DNA of 54,363 nt from Flavobacteriaceae bacterium CG_4_10_14_3_um_filter_33_47 (GCA_002784145.1 PFKE01000009.1:1-54363); one strand, 5' to 3'. Counted from the stretch's first letter, positions 15,041 to 23,952 are shown. Numbers and translations: made by a program. The notes: generated from the sequence alone by a model not told the origin.

Positions 15041-16288
15041 TTATTTTGAATTCTTTTCTTCTATCCATTTACTCATAAACTTGGTGCTTTGTAGGGTATG
15101 ATGTTGCAACATCTCTCCTATAAAATTATCCAAACGATGAATCTCTAAGTTATTTTGAATGGTGTTTACTTGATACATGAAATCTGAAATAAAAAGGTGC
15201 TTGTCAAAACGTGCCTTAATGACATTGAATCCATTTTTTTGCTTTCCGTTCCAAAAAATCTTGTTGGTATATAGTTCAATGGCTTTTTTTGAAAATTCTT
15301 TAGCATCATCAGCTACAAATCCGTTAGGTTCAAAATCACCAAACATGCCTTCTGCAGCTATAGTGGTCATAACACACGGCGTTCCGTTTAACATAGCATC
15401 TATGAGTTTTCCTTTGAGTCCAGCACCAAACCTTAACGGAGCCAAACATACTCTGGCATTTTGCATGACCTCATTAACATCATCTGCAAATCCTTTAATG
15501 ATAAATCGTTCTTTTTTATCGGTGAGCTGAAATATTTTTTCTGAAGCATAGGCACCATACACCTGTATTTCTGCTTCAGGTAGTTTTTCTCTAATCAATG
15601 GCCAGATGGCTTCTTTTAAAAACAAAACGGCATCATAATTAGGGTTGTGCAAAAAATTACCAATCATGATAAAATGCTGCCTGTCATTAAACTTTGGCAG
15701 CTTTCTTTTGTCGTCCAATGAGACAACCTCTGTTAAAAAAGGTAAATAATACAATAAGTGTTCACTGACTTTAAATTGATTTCTTAAAATCTTCATTTCT
15801 TCTTCAGAGATAATAAGACTCAAATCGCATCTGTAAATGCTAGCCATTTCGCGCTTTGAGGTTTCATTAAAAAGGTAAGATTTATCAAAAATTTTTTTGT
15901 CTTTTAAAGCGTTTGCCCTGCCTTTTCTTAAACAGTGCAAATCTTCGGTATCTAATATTCTTAAGGCTTTTGGGCAATGTTCGGCAACACGCCAACCAAA
16001 CTGTTCTTCGACCATAAAACGATCAAATAACACAATATCCGGATTAAAAGTTTTAATAAAAACATCAAAACTTGAATCGTTTATTAGAATAGAAATCTCA
16101 TCGATTCCTAAAACCTCTAGGTTAAAAGCATTCTTGCTTTTTACATTAGCGCTTGCAAAAGTTACTTTGTAATTATTGGCTTGAAAAACTTCTATTAATT
16201 GCATCATTCTGCTTCCGGCCGCAGAACTTTTAGGTTCTGGCCAAACGAAACCAATGATTAAAAGATGGCGTTGCTTGATAGTTTTAAT
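15041..16288 (-). CDS. Glycosyltransferase (GT4-like) with no conventional start codon
   Basis: GT-B-type sugar transferase. The C-terminal half holds the nucleotide-sugar domain: IGNFLHNPNYDAV, VYGAYASEKIFQL, the acceptor motif ARVCLAPLRFGAGLKGKLID, and GTPCVMTT. The first ATG pair (16207) would give 388 residues and miss the first Rossmann strand. Coding similarity continues upstream as LLIIGFVWPEPKSSAAGSR, the normal N-terminus of this family. Between that stretch and the upstream in-frame TAA there is no ATG, GTG or TTG. The gene must therefore use a rare start (ATT at 16288 or 16301-16303 are the candidates, giving 415 or 420 residues), or be N-terminally damaged. The acceptor is unknown. 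Confidence 0.75.
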   Translation of the reverse strand: MKTIKQRHLLIIGFVWPEPKSSAAGSRMMQLIEVFQANNYKVTFASANVKSKNAFNLEVLGIDEISILINDSSFDVFIKTFNPDIVLFDRFMVEEQFGWRVAEHCPKALRILDTEDLHCLRKGRANALKDKKIFDKSYLFNETSKREMASIYRCDLSLIISEEEMKILRNQFKVSEHLLYYLPFLTEVVSLDDKRKLPKFNDRQHFIMIGNFLHNPNYDAVLFLKEAIWPLIREKLPEAEIQVYGAYASEKIFQLTDKKERFIIKGFADDVNEVMQNARVCLAPLRFGAGLKGKLIDAMLNGTPCVMTTIAAEGMFGDFEPNGFVADDAKEFSKKAIELYTNKIFWNGKQKNGFNVIKARFDKHLFISDFMYQVNTIQNNLEIHRLDNFIGEMLQHHTLQSTKFMSKWIEEKNSK

Positions 16289-16308
16289 GTTTAATGATTT
16301 AATAAAAT

Positions 16309-16782
16309 CTACTCTGCTTTTGGTTTTAAAGCATACATCATTCTTACCTGTTTAGCCCACTCGACCACAGCTTCTATTTGTTTATTGGAAAGTTTAGCTT
16401 CAGAATGTACCCAAGTATAGGAGTCTAAAGGCATTTCCTTGGCTTCTACCATTTCAATCAATTCTTCCATTTTATGGTCTTTGCGTTTTACTGAATTCCC
16501 TACCCAATTTGAGAAATTAAAATGCTTTTTTCCTTCATTCACATGGTCTGCTAACCAATAATTTAATGGTGTAATAGTGTTATACCAAGGGTAACGAGTT
16601 ACATCACTATGACAATCATAACAACTTTCTTTTAAAATTAATATCACATCTTCGGGTGGGTTTGTTTCATTTAAAAATGGTTGAATAGAAGCCAAATCTC
16701 CCTGGTTTTTTTCTGGACCAAAAAATTGAGCTATCACAAAAATGATGAATAAGGCTAAAAGGATTTTTTTTATTGTTTTCAT
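16309..16782 (-). CDS. Haem-binding domain protein (Haem_bd, cytochrome c-like)
   Basis: A 157-residue membrane-anchored haem protein. One N-terminal helix (residues 5-21) anchors it, and the periplasmic domain carries one CxxCH haem c site, Cys54-Tyr-Asp-Cys57-His58, in ESCYDCHSD. The following YPWYNTITPLNYWLADHVNEGKKHFNFSNW region is typical of the Haem_bd family in Bacteroidota. It probably accepts electrons or senses a diatomic ligand, but no partner is encoded next to it. The glycosyltransferase frame begins close to its stop codon, so both may share a transcript. Confidence 0.88.
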   Translation of the reverse strand: MKTIKKILLALFIIFVIAQFFGPEKNQGDLASIQPFLNETNPPEDVILILKESCYDCHSDVTRYPWYNTITPLNYWLADHVNEGKKHFNFSNWVGNSVKRKDHKMEELIEMVEAKEMPLDSYTWVHSEAKLSNKQIEAVVEWAKQVRMMYALKPKAE

Positions 16783-16821
16783 TTTGGGTATTTTTAGTAC
16801 TATAAATTTACAAATTATTTT

Positions 16822-17391
16822 ATGACCATAGAAGAATTATATAAAGAGTTAACCTACGTTGATGCCACACGCGAAAAACGATTAAAATATGCCAACATGG
16901 TGTTGGACGATTTAAGTTTAATGCCTGATTTAATGACTATTTTATTTATGACAGACGACAAAATTTCGTGCAGAGCTGCTTGGATTTTTGAATATGTCTG
17001 TGATGAATATATTTATGCCATAATTCCTTATTTAGATGAATTTACCTTAAAAATAAAACAGGTTAATTTGGATTCTGCGGTGAGACCCGTAGCTAAGGTT
17101 TGTGAGTATTTGGCAAAAGCTTTTTATTCTAAAGATAACAATACCATAAAAAAAACTCTTTCAAATCTCCATAAAGAACGTATTGTTGAAGCTTGCTTTG
17201 ATTGGATAATTCAAGATGAAAAAATTGCCGTAAAAGCTTATACCATGAATACCCTTTTTTTATTTGGTAAAGACTATAAATGGGTTTATCCTGAGCTTGC
17301 TCAAATCTTGGAACAAGATTTTCAAAATCAAAGCCCTGGTTATAAGGCACGGGCAAAACATATCTTAAAAAAGATTAAAGCAAAACAATAA
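16822..17391 (+). CDS. Helical-repeat (HEAT-like) protein of unknown function
   Basis: A 189-residue all-helical protein with pairs of amphipathic helices resembling HEAT or ARM repeats (for example KISCRAAWIFEYVCDEYIYAI and KIAVKAYTMNTLFLFG). No signal peptide or membrane helix is present. I recognise it as a protein often found close to purB in Flavobacteriia, where databases sometimes call it adenylosuccinate lyase. It has none of the lyase signature residues (no SSxMPxKxNP), so that name would be wrong. It is separated from purB here by the convergent DUF1028 gene, so co-transcription is excluded. Confidence 0.7.
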   Translation: MTIEELYKELTYVDATREKRLKYANMVLDDLSLMPDLMTILFMTDDKISCRAAWIFEYVCDEYIYAIIPYLDEFTLKIKQVNLDSAVRPVAKVCEYLAKAFYSKDNNTIKKTLSNLHKERIVEACFDWIIQDEKIAVKAYTMNTLFLFGKDYKWVYPELAQILEQDFQNQSPGYKARAKHILKKIKAKQ

Positions 17392-17404
17392 CTAACCTTA
17401 ATTA

Positions 17405-18385
17405 TTACAATGTCATCACCTTTTGCAATTCTTCTTCTGAAATTATCAATAACTTATTTTTTACGATTCTTGACGTTAAGGTTTTCCAATTTATATCTTG
17501 TTTAAAGATATTCTTTAAAATGGGATGTGCTCTTTCAAATTCCTTATTATTCAGCAAATTAATGGCATACCAATATTTCATTTCTAAATTATCTGGAAAC
17601 AACTTTTGTGCATTCAAATACAAAGCTTCGGCTTTTTTAGTATCACCAGCTTCCATGGCTAAATCGCCTTGGTTCATAAAATCATAGGCTTTTTGTAGTT
17701 GGACCAGTCGTTCTAATTCTTCAACCGGATTTTTATGGTCTTCCACTCTTAAATCCATGACAATATCTTCCCAAGAATTTCCTGTAGCCGTTCCTTTTAC
17801 AATTAAAATAGCCGCAGATTGGCTTCCTCTTATGTCGCCTTTTTCAGTTTGAGCAGCTTTTAATGCCGCTATCATTCGGTCACTTAAATCGCCTTTAGTG
17901 GTTTCAAAGGCCAAAGCCATAGCATCCCAAACCGTATTATTGAGCATCATATTGGCTTGAACTGAAAAGTTTTTCCCTTGTTTATGTCCTGCCGCCTCAA
18001 TACATGAATTTCCTGTGTGAGAAGCAACTTGGCCTTGGGTATTTAAAAAGGCTACCTGCCTAAACATTTCACCACCATCATTAGCTAACAAGACATCCAA
18101 CGCTTGCTGGGGCGATAACCCTTGTGCCATGAGTGCTAATCCTTTAGGTCCGTAACTTGGATTTACAAAAGACTGTGTTGCCACTACTCCAACGCCTGCC
18201 TTACCATACGTTACCACAGAACCTACGCTAAACCAATGCGATTGGACTGCCACACCTATATGGCCTGTAACAGAATCTCTAGCTACAATGGAATAAGTAT
18301 GAGCTAAAGGCTCAGATGCTTTATAAACCTGTGAAAAAGACAGTTGGCAAAAGAATGCCAATAGAAAGAATGTAAATGATTTCAT
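17405..18385 (-). CDS. Exported DUF1028 protein with C-terminal TPR-like helices
   Basis: A 326-residue secreted protein. The signal peptide is residues 1-18 (FFCQLSFS-QV). Residues about 28-220 form a DUF1028 domain (HTYSIVARDSVTGHIGVAVQ, GVGVVATQSFVNPSYGPKGL), a family of predicted Ntn-hydrolase fold with no assigned substrate. Residues 225-326 contain helices with a TPR pattern (AYDFMNQGDLAMEAGDTKKA and AINLLNNKEFERAHPIL), which may bind partner proteins. It stands alone on the minus strand, convergent with the helical-repeat gene 13 bases away and divergent from purB. Confidence 0.83.
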   Translation of the reverse strand: MKSFTFFLLAFFCQLSFSQVYKASEPLAHTYSIVARDSVTGHIGVAVQSHWFSVGSVVTYGKAGVGVVATQSFVNPSYGPKGLALMAQGLSPQQALDVLLANDGGEMFRQVAFLNTQGQVASHTGNSCIEAAGHKQGKNFSVQANMMLNNTVWDAMALAFETTKGDLSDRMIAALKAAQTEKGDIRGSQSAAILIVKGTATGNSWEDIVMDLRVEDHKNPVEELERLVQLQKAYDFMNQGDLAMEAGDTKKAEALYLNAQKLFPDNLEMKYWYAINLLNNKEFERAHPILKNIFKQDINWKTLTSRIVKNKLLIISEEELQKVMTL

Positions 18386-18483
18386 AGTAAATAAAATTAA
18401 AGTTCTAATATAGTTAATTCATCAAACAAAATAATGAAAGAAAAAATCATATTCTGTAATTCGGTATTCGGTGTACAAATACC

Positions 18484-18491
18484 TATCTTTG
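18484..18491 (+). promoter_or_regulatory. Promoter -7 box of purB
   Basis: TATCTTTG matches TAnnTTTG, 25 bases before the purB ATG. Confidence 0.6.
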
Positions 18492-18516
18492 ACCCTTGTT
18501 TTAAAAATGAAAATAC

Positions 18517-19860
18517 ATGTCATTATCAGAACTTAATGCCATATCTCCAATAGATGGAAGGTATAGAAATAAAGTAAATGAGCTAGCTGATTATTTTTCT
18601 GAAGAAGCACTTATAAAATATCGCGTTTTAGTTGAAATAGAATATTTTATTGCACTTTGCGATATTCCTTTGCCCCAACTTAAAAGTATTTCTAAAGATA
18701 ACTTCAAAGATTTAAGAGCCATTTATAAGGATTTTTCAACGAAAGATGCGTTGGCCATAAAAAAAATTGAAAGCATTACCAACCATGATGTTAAAGCCGT
18801 GGAGTATTTTATCAAAGAACAATTTGATGCCTTAGGCTTATCTGAATTTAAAGAATTTATTCATTTTGGGTTGACCTCTCAAGACATTAATAATACCGCT
18901 ATTCCGTTAAGTATTAAAGATGCTTTAGAACATGTTTATATCCCAGAATATACCGTAATTTTCAAGAAATTAAAGCAACTATCTGAAGATTGGTCAAACA
19001 TTTCTATGCTAGCAAGAACGCATGGACAACCAGCTTCTCCAACACGTTTGGGTAAAGAAATAGAGGTTTATGTAGTTCGGTTAGAGCAACAATTTACCTC
19101 TTTAAAAACCATCCCAAATGCCGCTAAATTTGGCGGAGCGACAGGTAATTATAACGCACATCATGTGGCCTATCCAACGATTGATTGGAAAGCTTTTGGA
19201 ACCAAATTTTTAACTAACACCTTAGAATTACACCACTCGTTTCCAACCACTCAAATTGAGCATTATGACCACATGGCAGCTTTGTTTGATAATTTAAAAC
19301 GTATAAACACCATTTTGATTGATTTGAATAGAGACATCTGGACGTATGTGTCTATGGATTACTTTAAACAACGTATTAAAGCAGGTGAAGTTGGCAGTTC
19401 TGCCATGCCACATAAAGTAAACCCCATTGATTTTGAAAATAGCGAAGGTAATTTAGGCATTGCCAATGCCCTTTTTGAACATTTATCTGCTAAATTGCCC
19501 ATTTCCAGATTGCAACGAGATTTAACCGATAGTACCGTATTACGTAATATTGGCGTCCCTTTTGGGCATACACTCATTGCTTTTAAATCTACCTTGAAAG
19601 GTTTAGATAAATTATTGTTAAACGAAAGCAAGTTTGCAGAAGATTTAGAACATAACTGGGCCGTAGTTGCAGAAGCCATTCAAACCATTTTAAGAAGAGA
19701 AGGCTATCCTAATCCATATGAAGCTTTAAAAGGATTAACAAGAACCAATGAGAAAATCAATCAAACCTCTATGTCAAATTTTATTGATACTTTAGAGGTT
19801 TCTGATACAATAAAACAAGAATTACATCGTATTACACCAAGTAACTATACAGGCGTTTAA
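18517..19860 (+). CDS. purB: Adenylosuccinate lyase
   Basis: Cytosolic enzyme that removes fumarate from adenylosuccinate and from SAICAR in purine synthesis. The 447-residue length is normal for the PurB type. Seen motifs: the N-terminal AISPIDGRYR that starts the family, the catalytic His region ARTHGQPASPTRLGKE, and the fumarase/aspartase superfamily signature SSAMPHKVNPIDFENSEGN near residue 290 with the mobile catalytic Ser. It is followed three bases later by a small membrane-peptide gene that ends at a strong terminator, so the two form one transcription unit. Confidence 0.97.
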   Translation: MSLSELNAISPIDGRYRNKVNELADYFSEEALIKYRVLVEIEYFIALCDIPLPQLKSISKDNFKDLRAIYKDFSTKDALAIKKIESITNHDVKAVEYFIKEQFDALGLSEFKEFIHFGLTSQDINNTAIPLSIKDALEHVYIPEYTVIFKKLKQLSEDWSNISMLARTHGQPASPTRLGKEIEVYVVRLEQQFTSLKTIPNAAKFGGATGNYNAHHVAYPTIDWKAFGTKFLTNTLELHHSFPTTQIEHYDHMAALFDNLKRINTILIDLNRDIWTYVSMDYFKQRIKAGEVGSSAMPHKVNPIDFENSEGNLGIANALFEHLSAKLPISRLQRDLTDSTVLRNIGVPFGHTLIAFKSTLKGLDKLLLNESKFAEDLEHNWAVVAEAIQTILRREGYPNPYEALKGLTRTNEKINQTSMSNFIDTLEVSDTIKQELHRITPSNYTGV

Positions 19861-19863
19861 ATT

Positions 19864-20043
19864 ATGTTGACTGATAAACAATCTTTAATACTTTGCGGAA
19901 TCTTAGGAATTGCTATTTTTTCGACAGGCGTTTTGGATATTTTAGATAATTTTATCACTAAAACCATTCTTACCATTCTCTTTTTAGTTATTGTAGCGAA
20001 TTTAATTATTTCAAATTCAATAAAAAAAGAAAGTAAAGAATAG
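19864..20043 (+). CDS. Small membrane protein downstream of purB
   Basis: A 59-residue reading frame starting three bases after the purB stop. It has two hydrophobic segments (about residues 8-23 and 33-50: LILCGILGIAIFSTGV and KTILTILFLVIVANLIIS) and a charged C-terminus KKESKE. No domain is recognised. The tight spacing to purB, a sensible two-helix topology with a basic end, and a terminator nine bases after its stop all support a real gene. Function unknown; a link to purine synthesis is not implied by anything beyond position. Confidence 0.65.
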   Translation: MLTDKQSLILCGILGIAIFSTGVLDILDNFITKTILTILFLVIVANLIISNSIKKESKE

Positions 20044-20052
20044 CTGTTAGTA

Positions 20053-20096
20053 AAAAACAAGAAAGGCTTGCATAATTGCAAGCCTTTCTTGTTTTT
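20053..20096. terminator. Strong bidirectional terminator
   Basis: Perfect 20-bp stem (20053-20072 with 20077-20096) and a 4-base loop taat, with an A-run at one end and a T-run at the other. It serves the purB unit and the convergent DUF4252 operon. Confidence 0.92.
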
Positions 20097-20106
20097 GAAA
20101 AAAATT

Positions 20107-20652
20107 CTATTTCTTAAAGAAATCAATAATACCACTAAATTGGGATTCGTCAATATCTGAATTTCTCATGGCATCGGCTAGAGTCATTATCTTTTCCGGA
20201 CTCATATCATCACCTAATACTCTAACAATTCCAAAACCCATCTCTTTTGAACTTGCAAATACAATAAACTCGTCTGCCACTTCATCATCGCCTAAATATT
20301 TAATGTTTACTTTAACATTTTTATCATTAAACTCAATAAGGTCATTGTATTTTTTGTCTTTTAAAATGGTTTTTACCTTGGCTAATTCCGCATTAAAATT
20401 TTCTAAGTTAGATTCATTGTATCTATACCCTAAGAAGTTTAAACGCTTTACAGAGCTATAGGCTTCTTTTTGAGTTTCTGTTAATTTAGACTCGTCTAAT
20501 TTCACAATAGAAACTGGTAAATCTATGGCTGTAAAGTTTTCAGATTCTTGATGGTCTACAAAATAACGTTGTAAAGTAACACCATCATTACAGCTCACCA
20601 AAAGGAGTGCTGTAATGAAGATGAATACTATGTGTTTAACTGTTTGTTTCAT
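20107..20652 (-). CDS. DUF4252 lipoprotein
   Basis: A 181-residue lipoprotein, with the lipobox LLVSC giving Cys21 after a hydrophobic leader. The mature part matches the DUF4252 family of Bacteroidota, with alternating strands and the conserved ending NVKVNIKYLGDD-VADEFIVFAS. It is the last gene of a four-gene operon (ECF sigma factor, membrane protein, DUF4252, DUF4252), 16 bases after the preceding gene. Two DUF4252 proteins paired behind an ECF sigma factor is a known Bacteroidota arrangement without an assigned function. Confidence 0.87.
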   Translation of the reverse strand: MKQTVKHIVFIFITALLLVSCNDGVTLQRYFVDHQESENFTAIDLPVSIVKLDESKLTETQKEAYSSVKRLNFLGYRYNESNLENFNAELAKVKTILKDKKYNDLIEFNDKNVKVNIKYLGDDEVADEFIVFASSKEMGFGIVRVLGDDMSPEKIMTLADAMRNSDIDESQFSGIIDFFKK

Positions 20653-20668
20653 GATTGGTTATTGTTTT

Positions 20669-21229
20669 TTACTGCTTTTTTTCTAAATGTTGTCCACCAG
20701 GGATGTTCATTTTTTCAGTAAGCTTAGAGATTTCATTCAGGTTGATGTCTCCTGTTAAGGATACGACTACGGTTTCAATTTTTCTGTTCTCACCGTTAAT
20801 TTCAACACCTTGTCCTTTCATAGCCTTATCAATGCCATTTACATAGATTAAAAGCTCTTTTACATGGTCTGAGTCTTTGCCTTCTTTAACATAGAATTTC
20901 ACTTCAGAGCCATCGTCTTTTACTTCCATAAGCTCTTCTAACGAGCTTGAACGAGATTTTACCCATTTGGTAATATCTTCAGAGATGCTTTTATTATCTG
21001 TGATAAGGGTTTTAAAGCTTGTAATGCTATTAATCATATCCATGTAAGCTTTGGCCTCTGGTTCTTCAACGTTGATACCCATCTTGGCAATCATTTGAAA
21101 CATTTTAGGCTTAATGGATACATAGGTTACATTGGCGTTGTCATTATACTTTTCAAAAACATCTTGAGCTGATGCTATTGCTGGCATTAACATGATGGCC
21201 ATAACGAATACTACTATTTTCTTTTTCAT
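20669..21229 (-). CDS. Exported DUF4252 protein
   Basis: A 186-residue exported protein with a signal peptide at 1-22 (MAIMLMPAIASA-QD) and a DUF4252 domain (VSIKPKMFQMIAKMG ... SEVKFYVKEGKDSDHVKELLIYVNG). It shares the family with the next gene but not the lipobox. The start is set at 21229; the longer frame from 21262 would add eleven residues before the signal peptide. Third gene of the ECF operon. Ends in a Gly-rich, charged tail (IPGGQHLEKKQ). Confidence 0.87.
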   Translation of the reverse strand: MKKKIVVFVMAIMLMPAIASAQDVFEKYNDNANVTYVSIKPKMFQMIAKMGINVEEPEAKAYMDMINSITSFKTLITDNKSISEDITKWVKSRSSSLEELMEVKDDGSEVKFYVKEGKDSDHVKELLIYVNGIDKAMKGQGVEINGENRKIETVVVSLTGDINLNEISKLTEKMNIPGGQHLEKKQ

Positions 21230-21270
21230 GGTATTTAATTTTATAGGATTTAAAGTTTTCATTTTTATTA

Positions 21271-21762
21271 TTATTGATTGTTAGGTTTAAATATGATATT
21301 TTTTGTGTTTTCTATTTCATTAAGGTAACCAATGGTTTCGGTTCCTTTATTCATTTCATTCAGATAACCTACTGTAGAAGTTCCTTTATTGAACTGAATT
21401 GAGATCATGGCCAACGATTTTACAACTTCGTTATAAGCCTCTTGTGGATCATCATAAGTGCCATATGCATAATCTTCGTAGGCTGAAATAATGGGCGATT
21501 TAAAATAAAACCCTATCATAAGAACTGCGACTGCTGCGAATGCTAACCATTTAAAGTTAAAAACTTTTTTTGTTAATGGAAGGGTTTTAGTAAACTGTTC
21601 TTGTTGATTTACTGAAAAATAGGTAAACATAGGTTTGTACATTTCTAAATGTGGCGCTACAGTGTCTTGCAAAAAATAGTTTTTTAACTGTTGCTCTTCT
21701 TTAAGCGTTGTTTCTCCGTTTTCGTACTTTTCAAGTAATTTTTCTATATTATTTAATACCAT
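21271..21762 (-). CDS. Single-pass membrane protein, probable anti-sigma or sigma-linked factor
   Basis: A 163-residue protein overlapping the ECF sigma gene by 14 bases. Residues 1-50 form helices with a pattern common at the N-terminus of Bacteroidota anti-sigma-like proteins (IEKLLEKYENGETTLKEEQQLKNYF). One membrane helix lies at about 72-88 (WLAFAAVAVLMIGFYF). The outer part is short and contains a near-duplicate, GTSTVGYLNEMN followed by GTETIGYLNEIE. No classical zinc-binding anti-sigma motif or FecR domain is present. A sigma-controlling role is inferred from overlap and topology. Confidence 0.72.
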   Translation of the reverse strand: MVLNNIEKLLEKYENGETTLKEEQQLKNYFLQDTVAPHLEMYKPMFTYFSVNQQEQFTKTLPLTKKVFNFKWLAFAAVAVLMIGFYFKSPIISAYEDYAYGTYDDPQEAYNEVVKSLAMISIQFNKGTSTVGYLNEMNKGTETIGYLNEIENTKNIIFKPNNQ

Positions 21763-22258
21763 AACTGTGTGTATTGGTTAATTTTTCTCTTATTGTTTTT
21801 CTAGCTCTTGATAAAGCTACGCGTACCGATGTATTATTCATATCCAACATGTCACATATCTCATCCAGTTCATATTGTTCAATATCTCTTAATTGTATCA
21901 CCATTTTTTGTTGTTCTGGCAACTCTTCAATAATTCTTCCTACCCAATCTAAACTATCTTGAGCTTCGACCTGTTTTTGTAAAGAGGTGTTGTGGTCTTG
22001 ATAGTTGCTATGAACAATTTTTAAATTTTGCGCCTGTTTAGACTTTAATTTATCCAAACAAAAATTCTTGGTCATCGTCATTGAAAATGCTTCCACATTT
22101 TTATAAGCTTCAAACTTCGATTTATTATTCCAAAGTTTGATAAGAACTTCTTGAGTAGCATCTTCAGCTTCCTCTGTTGATACGAGTAATCGTTTTGCCA
22201 AACGAAACACTTTATCTTTAAAAGGCATGACAATGTTTAAAAATTCTGTCTGCGTCAT
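21749..22258 (-). CDS. RNA polymerase ECF-type sigma-70 factor
   Basis: A 169-residue sigma factor with region 2 (KVFRLAKRLLVSTEEAEDATQEVLIKLW, residues about 15-45) and region 4 (IEELPEQQKMVIQLRDIEQYELDEI ... ALSRARKTIREKL, residues about 110-165) and no region 1.1 or 3, as expected for ECF type. The first gene of a minus-strand operon with an overlapping membrane protein and two DUF4252 genes. It probably controls its own operon; no repeated upstream motif that would show its target promoter was found. Confidence 0.93.
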   Translation of the reverse strand: MTQTEFLNIVMPFKDKVFRLAKRLLVSTEEAEDATQEVLIKLWNNKSKFEAYKNVEAFSMTMTKNFCLDKLKSKQAQNLKIVHSNYQDHNTSLQKQVEAQDSLDWVGRIIEELPEQQKMVIQLRDIEQYELDEICDMLDMNNTSVRVALSRARKTIREKLTNTHSYGIK

Positions 22259-22417
22259 TTTAGTTTTACTTTGGTTGTGGTTAGTTTAAAAAGGCTCTTT
22301 TAGGGCGTTTGATATTACGACGAACAACCATTAAATTTGTTACAAAAAATTTTTATTATACAATAATGTAAGTAAATTTAGGGTTTTATAGACTATCTAT
22401 CTTAAAAATTGCACCCT

Positions 22418-23902
22418 ATGAAAAACTTTAAAGCCCTTATCCTTGTCTTTATAGCAAGCATATTATTAATCAGTTGTTTTGAAGATAACGATGACAATCA
22501 AATATCGGCCAATGAAATCAATGATTTTGTTTGGAAGGGTATGAATCTTTTTTACCTATATAAAGACAACATTCCAAATCTAGCAAATGACAGATTTTCA
22601 AGTGATGCCCAATATGCAGATTATCTAAATGGTTTTTCTGGCCCAGAAGAATTATTTGAAAGCCTAATTTACCAAAGAGAAACTGTTGATAAATATAGCT
22701 GGATTGTGGATGATTTTATTGCATTAGAGCAGTTGTTTAGCGGTGTATCGACCAGTAACGGCATGGAATTTCAACTATTTTTACAACCAAACAGCAGCAC
22801 TCAAATTTTTGGCATTGTAAGATTGGTGCTACCCAATAGTGATGCTGATATAAAAGGTGTTAAACGGGGTGACATCTTTAGCACCATCAATGGAACGCCA
22901 TTAACAACTTCAAACTTAAACGATTTATTATCACTCAATAGTTATACAATCAATAAGGCCAACTATGACGATAAAGGAACGCCCGAAACAACCGACGACT
23001 CTGTTGTTTCTGGAACAGAATCCATTTCTTTAACCAAATTAGAATATACTGAAAACCCTATTTATAAAACCGAGCTATTTAATGTATCTGGAAAGAATGT
23101 TGGATATTTAATGTATAATGGTTTTACCGCTAATTTTGACGGTCAACTCAATGATGTTTTTGCAAATTTTAAAGCCAATAATGTACAGAGTTTAATATTG
23201 GATTTAAGGTATAACCCAGGTGGCTCGGTTAATTCGGCCATTCTACTTTCAAGTATGATAACGGGGCAATTTACAGGCGAAGTTTTTAGTACCGAACAAT
23301 GGAACAGCGAGTTTCAATTGGTTTTTGAAAATGAAAACCCAGAATTGTTAATTAATAGATTTACGAATAACGATGACGGAGCAGCCTTGAACAGTTTAAA
23401 CTTATCAAAGGTCTATATTTTAGCTACAAATGCATCGGCTTCAGCCAGCGAACTGGTTATTAATAGTTTAGACCCGTATATTGAGGTGATTCATATTGGT
23501 GATAATACCACAGGAAAGTATCAGGCTTCTACAACCTTATACGATTCTGAAAATTTTTCTAGAGAAGGCGCTAATCCAAATCATAGCTATGCCATGCAAC
23601 CACTTATTTTTAAGTCTTTAAATAAGGTTGGAAACACCGATTATGATAATGGTTTAACACCAGATATAGTCCTTAAAGAAAGTTTCTTGAATTTAGGTGT
23701 GATTGGTGATGTTAATGAAACCCTTTTGGCAGCTGCATTGGCTGATATTGAAAATACCGGAAAATTAATTGATATAAAATCTAAAAACACAACCAATTTA
23801 AAACCAGTTAAAGACAGTAATAGCTTTATTCCTTTTAACAATGAAATGCATGTTGATAAGAAAATTCCTTTCGACCTCATCCATAAAAAAACATTTAATT
23901 AA
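22418..23902 (+). CDS. S41 (C-terminal processing) family peptidase lipoprotein
   Basis: A 494-residue lipoprotein protease. The lipobox LLISC is at residues 16-20, after a leader starting MKNFKALILVF. In order: a helical N-terminal region, a PDZ-like domain (residues about 110-160, ADIKGVKRGDIFSTINGTPL), and the S41 tail-specific protease domain (about 220-440). That domain has LILDLRYNPGGSVNSA, the likely nucleophile in NASASASELV and a Lys in TTGKYQAS, which would form the Ser-Lys pair. The ATG at 22418 is preferred to an upstream TTG at 22409. Monocistronic, ending at a terminator. Confidence 0.9.
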   Translation: MKNFKALILVFIASILLISCFEDNDDNQISANEINDFVWKGMNLFYLYKDNIPNLANDRFSSDAQYADYLNGFSGPEELFESLIYQRETVDKYSWIVDDFIALEQLFSGVSTSNGMEFQLFLQPNSSTQIFGIVRLVLPNSDADIKGVKRGDIFSTINGTPLTTSNLNDLLSLNSYTINKANYDDKGTPETTDDSVVSGTESISLTKLEYTENPIYKTELFNVSGKNVGYLMYNGFTANFDGQLNDVFANFKANNVQSLILDLRYNPGGSVNSAILLSSMITGQFTGEVFSTEQWNSEFQLVFENENPELLINRFTNNDDGAALNSLNLSKVYILATNASASASELVINSLDPYIEVIHIGDNTTGKYQASTTLYDSENFSREGANPNHSYAMQPLIFKSLNKVGNTDYDNGLTPDIVLKESFLNLGVIGDVNETLLAAALADIENTGKLIDIKSKNTTNLKPVKDSNSFIPFNNEMHVDKKIPFDLIHKKTFN

Positions 23903-23903
23903 A

Positions 23904-23951
23904 GAACAAAAACCCTACCTCAAATTCCTGTTGAAAGTAGGGTTCTTTTTT
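23904..23951. terminator. Bidirectional terminator between S41 peptidase and TonB receptor
   Basis: aaccctac (23911-23918) pairs with gtagggtt (23937-23944), extended by aaagaa/ttcttt, and followed by nine T. It fits the convergent ends of both genes. Confidence 0.82.
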
Positions 23952-23952
23952 T

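Noticed and set aside
16822-17391. Adenylosuccinate lyase
   Set aside because: Database-style name for this neighbour of purB; the protein is a short helical-repeat protein without lyase signatures. The real purB is at 18517.
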